Assembly: GCA_946413815.1 (NCBI GenBank)
Contig: CAMKMD010000022.1
Span: forward strand, 1 to 53,669
Reading direction: 5' to 3'
Origin: an uncultured Ruminococcus sp.
Lineage (GTDB): Bacteria > Bacillota > Clostridia > Oscillospirales > Ruminococcaceae
Length of the DNA: 53,669 nucleotides
The translations under genes and the position numbers were made by a program. A model generated the notes under the pieces. The model had not been told where the DNA came from, searched no databases, and saw only the letters and a program-made list of their open reading frames with translations. Below are positions 51,873 to 53,669 of the stretch, piece after piece. Position 1 is the first letter of the stretch. Each line of letters starts with the position of its first letter.

Positions 51873-51971
51873 TTATTTCCCTGTAAAACATCGTGCCATG
51901 CTGCACATTCGGTCTGTTCCTCTCACGACAGAGCGGAGCATACCAAGCTGACAGGATATTCTTTTTTCCAT
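51873..51971 (-). CDS. leader peptide with three Cys and four Met codons
   Basis: 32 codons: MEKRISCQLGM at the start, RMCSMARCFTGK at the end. AAAGGAG lies 8 bases before the ATG. It sits between a strong promoter (51998-52031) and a terminator just before the LysR start. Cys at 7, 23 and 28. It looks like a leader for translation-coupled attenuation by Cys or Met supply, as known for sulfur operons in other bacteria; there is no direct evidence. Confidence 0.5.
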   Translation of the reverse strand: MEKRISCQLGMLRSVVRGTDRMCSMARCFTGK

Positions 51972-52002
51972 TCTTACCGCTCCTTTCGTTTGGTGTGATT
52001 AT

Positions 52003-52031
52003 ATTATATCACCGGAAACGGCACTTGTCCA
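52003..52031 (-). promoter_or_regulatory. promoter of the leader peptide/LysR transcript
   Basis: TGGACA (52026-52031), 17 bases and TATAAT (52003-52008) on the minus strand. A second overlapping TATAAT lies at 51998-52003. Confidence 0.7.
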
Positions 52032-52132
52032 ATGCAGAAAATCCATATCAGATTATAGAAAACAGTTATATCCGGATTCATTGAAAAGCCGTTATGTGTA
52101 TGCTATACTTATTAAACGGGCAGGGACAGACT

Positions 52133-52435
52133 TCACAGCCCTGCGCTGGCTAAGCTTACGATATAAGCAGCATAACCGCCGTCTATATTGTAAACGTCAT
52201 ATTCCCGGTCTTCCAGTATCTCAGCGACTTCCCCGCTGAGGTCGCCCGTCCTGCACAGAACATAGACAGGCTTGTCCTTGGGCAGCTTTGAAAGTCCCGT
52301 TGATATCTCGTCAAAGGGAACATTCACCGAGCCTTTCAGACCGCTTCTTTCAAATTCTTCCCGGCTCCTTATGTCGGGAAGAAGCACTTTTTCAGTATCA
52401 AGAGCGGGAATATCAGCTGCATTTATACTTTTCAT
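52133..52435 (-). CDS. single-domain rhodanese-like protein
   Basis: 100 residues. [20 protein letters not shown] and the active-site loop [12 protein letters not shown] carry the persulfide-forming Cys, followed by [12 protein letters not shown]. It transfers sulfane sulfur in the cytoplasm (family knowledge). AAAGGA lies before the ATG. It is divergent from the broken thiF/moeB-like gene 25 bases away, a common pairing in sulfur-carrier pathways. Confidence 0.88.
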   Translation of the reverse strand: MKSINAADIPALDTEKVLLPDIRSREEFERSGLKGSVNVPFDEISTGLSKLPKDKPVYVLCRTGDLSGEVAEILEDREYDVYNIDGGYAAYIVSLASAGL

Positions 52436-52460
52436 ATCAATTTCCTTTCAGGAGGCAAAA

Positions 52461-53050
52461 ATGGCTTTGACAGACGATCAGCTCGAACGATATTCGAGGC
52501 ATATCACATTAAAAGAAATAGGCGTAAGGGGACAGAAAAAGCTCCTTGCCGCAAAAGTGCTCATCATAGGTGCAGGAGGTCTCGGAGCACCTGCGCAATG
52601 TACCTTGCAGCCGCAGGCGTTGGAACTATCGGCATTGCCGACTGTGACAGAGTGGAGCTTTTAAACCTGCAAAGGCAGATAATCCCACCACCGATGACGT
52701 GGGCAAGTCTAAGGTGCAGTCCGCCGCAGAGACCATCAAGGCACTCAATCCCGACGTTGAAGTCATCACATATCACGAATACGTAAACAGCAAAAACATC
52801 GCAGAAATGGTCGACGGTTACGATTTTATCATCGACGGCGCGGATAACTTTCCCACAAAACTCCTCATAAACGACGCCTGCGTACTTGGCCGCAAGCCCT
52901 TCTGTCATGCGGGTATCCTCCGCTTTGAGGGGCAGCTTATGACCTATGTCCCCGGTAAAGGACCGTGTTACCGCTGTATATTCGGAGCACCGCCCCCGGA
53001 AGGCGCTGTACAGAGCTGCCGGTCAGAAATCATCACAAAGACATGGCTTT
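52461..53050 (+). pseudogene. ThiF/MoeB/HesA-family adenylyltransferase, frameshifted and truncated
   Basis: [20 protein letters not shown] and [13 protein letters not shown] are the family's N terminus and nucleotide-binding loop. The frame is lost near 52594 and continues in another phase ([27 protein letters not shown]). It is lost again near 52686 and continues as VGKSKVQSAAETIKALNPDV through DGADNFPTK and the zinc cysteines of GPCYRCIFGAPPPEG. It ends abruptly after AVQSCR, where family members continue about 80 residues. Two frameshifts and a 3' truncation mean it is not functional. GGAGG lies before the ATG. Confidence 0.85.
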
Positions 53051-53127
53051 CTATATGAATATTTTCCCTCCCTCCGCAGACAATACCTCTGAGCTGTCAC
53101 GCACAGCAAAACCAAAGGAGGCTTTTT

Positions 53128-53232
53128 ATGAAAGCAACAGGCATAGTAAGAAGAATCGATGACCTCGGCAGAGTCGTCATACCCAAGGAAATTCGCCGGA
53201 CGATGCGGATCGGGATGTCAGTCTTCTATTGA
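53128..53232 (+). pseudogene. truncated SpoVT/AbrB-domain protein, copy 3
   Basis: 34 codons. MKATGIVRRIDDLGRVVIPK and EIRRTMRI match intact AbrB/SpoVT proteins best of the three copies. The protein then ends GMSVFY. AAAGGAGG precedes the ATG. The 80 bases after the stop match those after copy 2. Confidence 0.65.
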
Positions 53233-53311
53233 CATCATTGACAGCGGAATACCGCTTCGGCCTTGCGCTGAGGAGTATTGCGGAGAGGGCGGGGGAAGAT
53301 ACATAAACAGA

Positions 53312-53338
53312 ACAGGCGGCCTTGGCCGCCTGTTATTC
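53312..53338 (+). terminator. terminator after AbrB copy 3
   Basis: ACAGGCGGCC and GGCCGCCTGT pair, followed by TATTCAT. Confidence 0.6.
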
Positions 53339-53421
53339 ATATATCGTATTTCAAATCATTATTGATTGCCGTATCGGATAAAGAGATACTACAAGCTGAG
53401 GATCAGTAGCGCTATTCCGGA

Positions 53422-53669
53422 TCAGCTCTTCTCACTGACAAGTATCTGCACACGATTCTGTATCATATCAGCAACCTCTTCCGCAGTTTTCTCGCCTGCA
53501 AACATCGAATATATCTCATCGTTGATCACCTCAAACACGTCATTATCAAGCTCGTTATTGACCTTTTTGATACTGTTTATAAGGTCGACAAGCCTGTCGT
53601 ATTCTGCTTTCGTCAGATATCCCTTATCTATTTCACCTTCAGACTCTTTAACAATGTTAGGCTTTTCTT
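53422..53669 (-). CDS. solute-binding lipoprotein, C-terminal part
   Basis: 82 codons from the right edge to the stop. NDEIYSMFAGEKTAEEVADM, IQNRVQILVSEKS and a stop align with the end of the lipoprotein at 44800 (EEEICAMIFDGKSPEETASA, IQNRVEILVSEIY). It is therefore a paralogue on the opposite strand. The N-terminal part lies outside the window. Confidence 0.8.
   Translation of the reverse strand, partial: EKPNIVKESEGEIDKGYLTKAEYDRLVDLINSIKKVNNELDNDVFEVINDEIYSMFAGEKTAEEVADMIQNRVQILVSEKS

Noticed and set aside
51857..51952. Plus-strand small frame MVSAKFYFPVKH with GGAGG upstream
   Set aside because: It lies antisense to the leader peptide and terminator region, which have a better promoter and ribosome site; it has no recognised homology.

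Overview
The window looks like a chromosomal segment of a cellulosome-producing Ruminococcus-type gut or rumen Firmicute (inference). Six secreted proteins carry C-terminal type I dockerins, one of them on a GH9 glycosidase scaffold. There are BspA-type leucine-rich-repeat proteins, poly-Thr linkers, strong AGGAGG ribosome sites and sigma-A promoters. No rRNA, tRNA or CRISPR array was seen. Base composition is moderate, with AT-rich islands at about 33.5-34.6, 41.8-42.3, 44.4-46.2 and 49.2-50.5 kb.

Layout. 1-3.3 kb holds housekeeping genes: the start of a sugar ABC-transporter ATPase, rsuA, a DUF4830-like protein, and a TIM-barrel/nrdR/DUF4870-like operon. 3.4-5.9 kb is a dockerin protein split by a frameshift at a C7 run. 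6.2-13.5 kb is a five-gene minus-strand operon (ABC ATPase, FtsX-like permease, secreted serine hydrolase, OmpR-type regulator, histidine kinase) with three GATAAG direct repeats at its promoter. 13.9-15.8 kb is another dockerin protein. 16-19.3 kb carries a small membrane protein, a TetR regulator and an ECF sigma/anti-sigma pair. 19.7-22.5 kb is a YtrA-type GntR regulator with an ABC-2 transporter and a near-perfect operator.

22.8-26.3 kb is the most interesting locus. A C39-peptidase ABC exporter is followed by five tandem small genes. Each encodes a 15-residue double-glycine leader and a 35-37-residue core; four cores match the classical C2H2 zinc-finger spacing and the fifth matches in part. 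The exporter carries a His/Asp/Cys-rich insertion in its first predicted external loop. I know of no described family of exported C2H2 zinc-finger peptides.

26.9-41.8 kb is a cellulosomal cluster: two LRR-dockerin proteins, a dockerin protein with a papain-like peptidase domain, and a GH9 protein whose usual catalytic acid and base positions are both changed. 41.8-53.7 kb is a decaying accessory region: truncated AbrB cassettes, an LRR membrane protein, solute-binding lipoproteins, and pseudogenes (nitrogenase-like reductase fused out of frame to a LysR start, ThiF/MoeB with frameshifts, an ABC permease tail, a split membrane gene). The LysR remnant retains a promoter, a Cys-containing leader ORF and a terminator, which looks like an attenuator.

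All functions come from reading the sequence and recalled family motifs; no database search was run.
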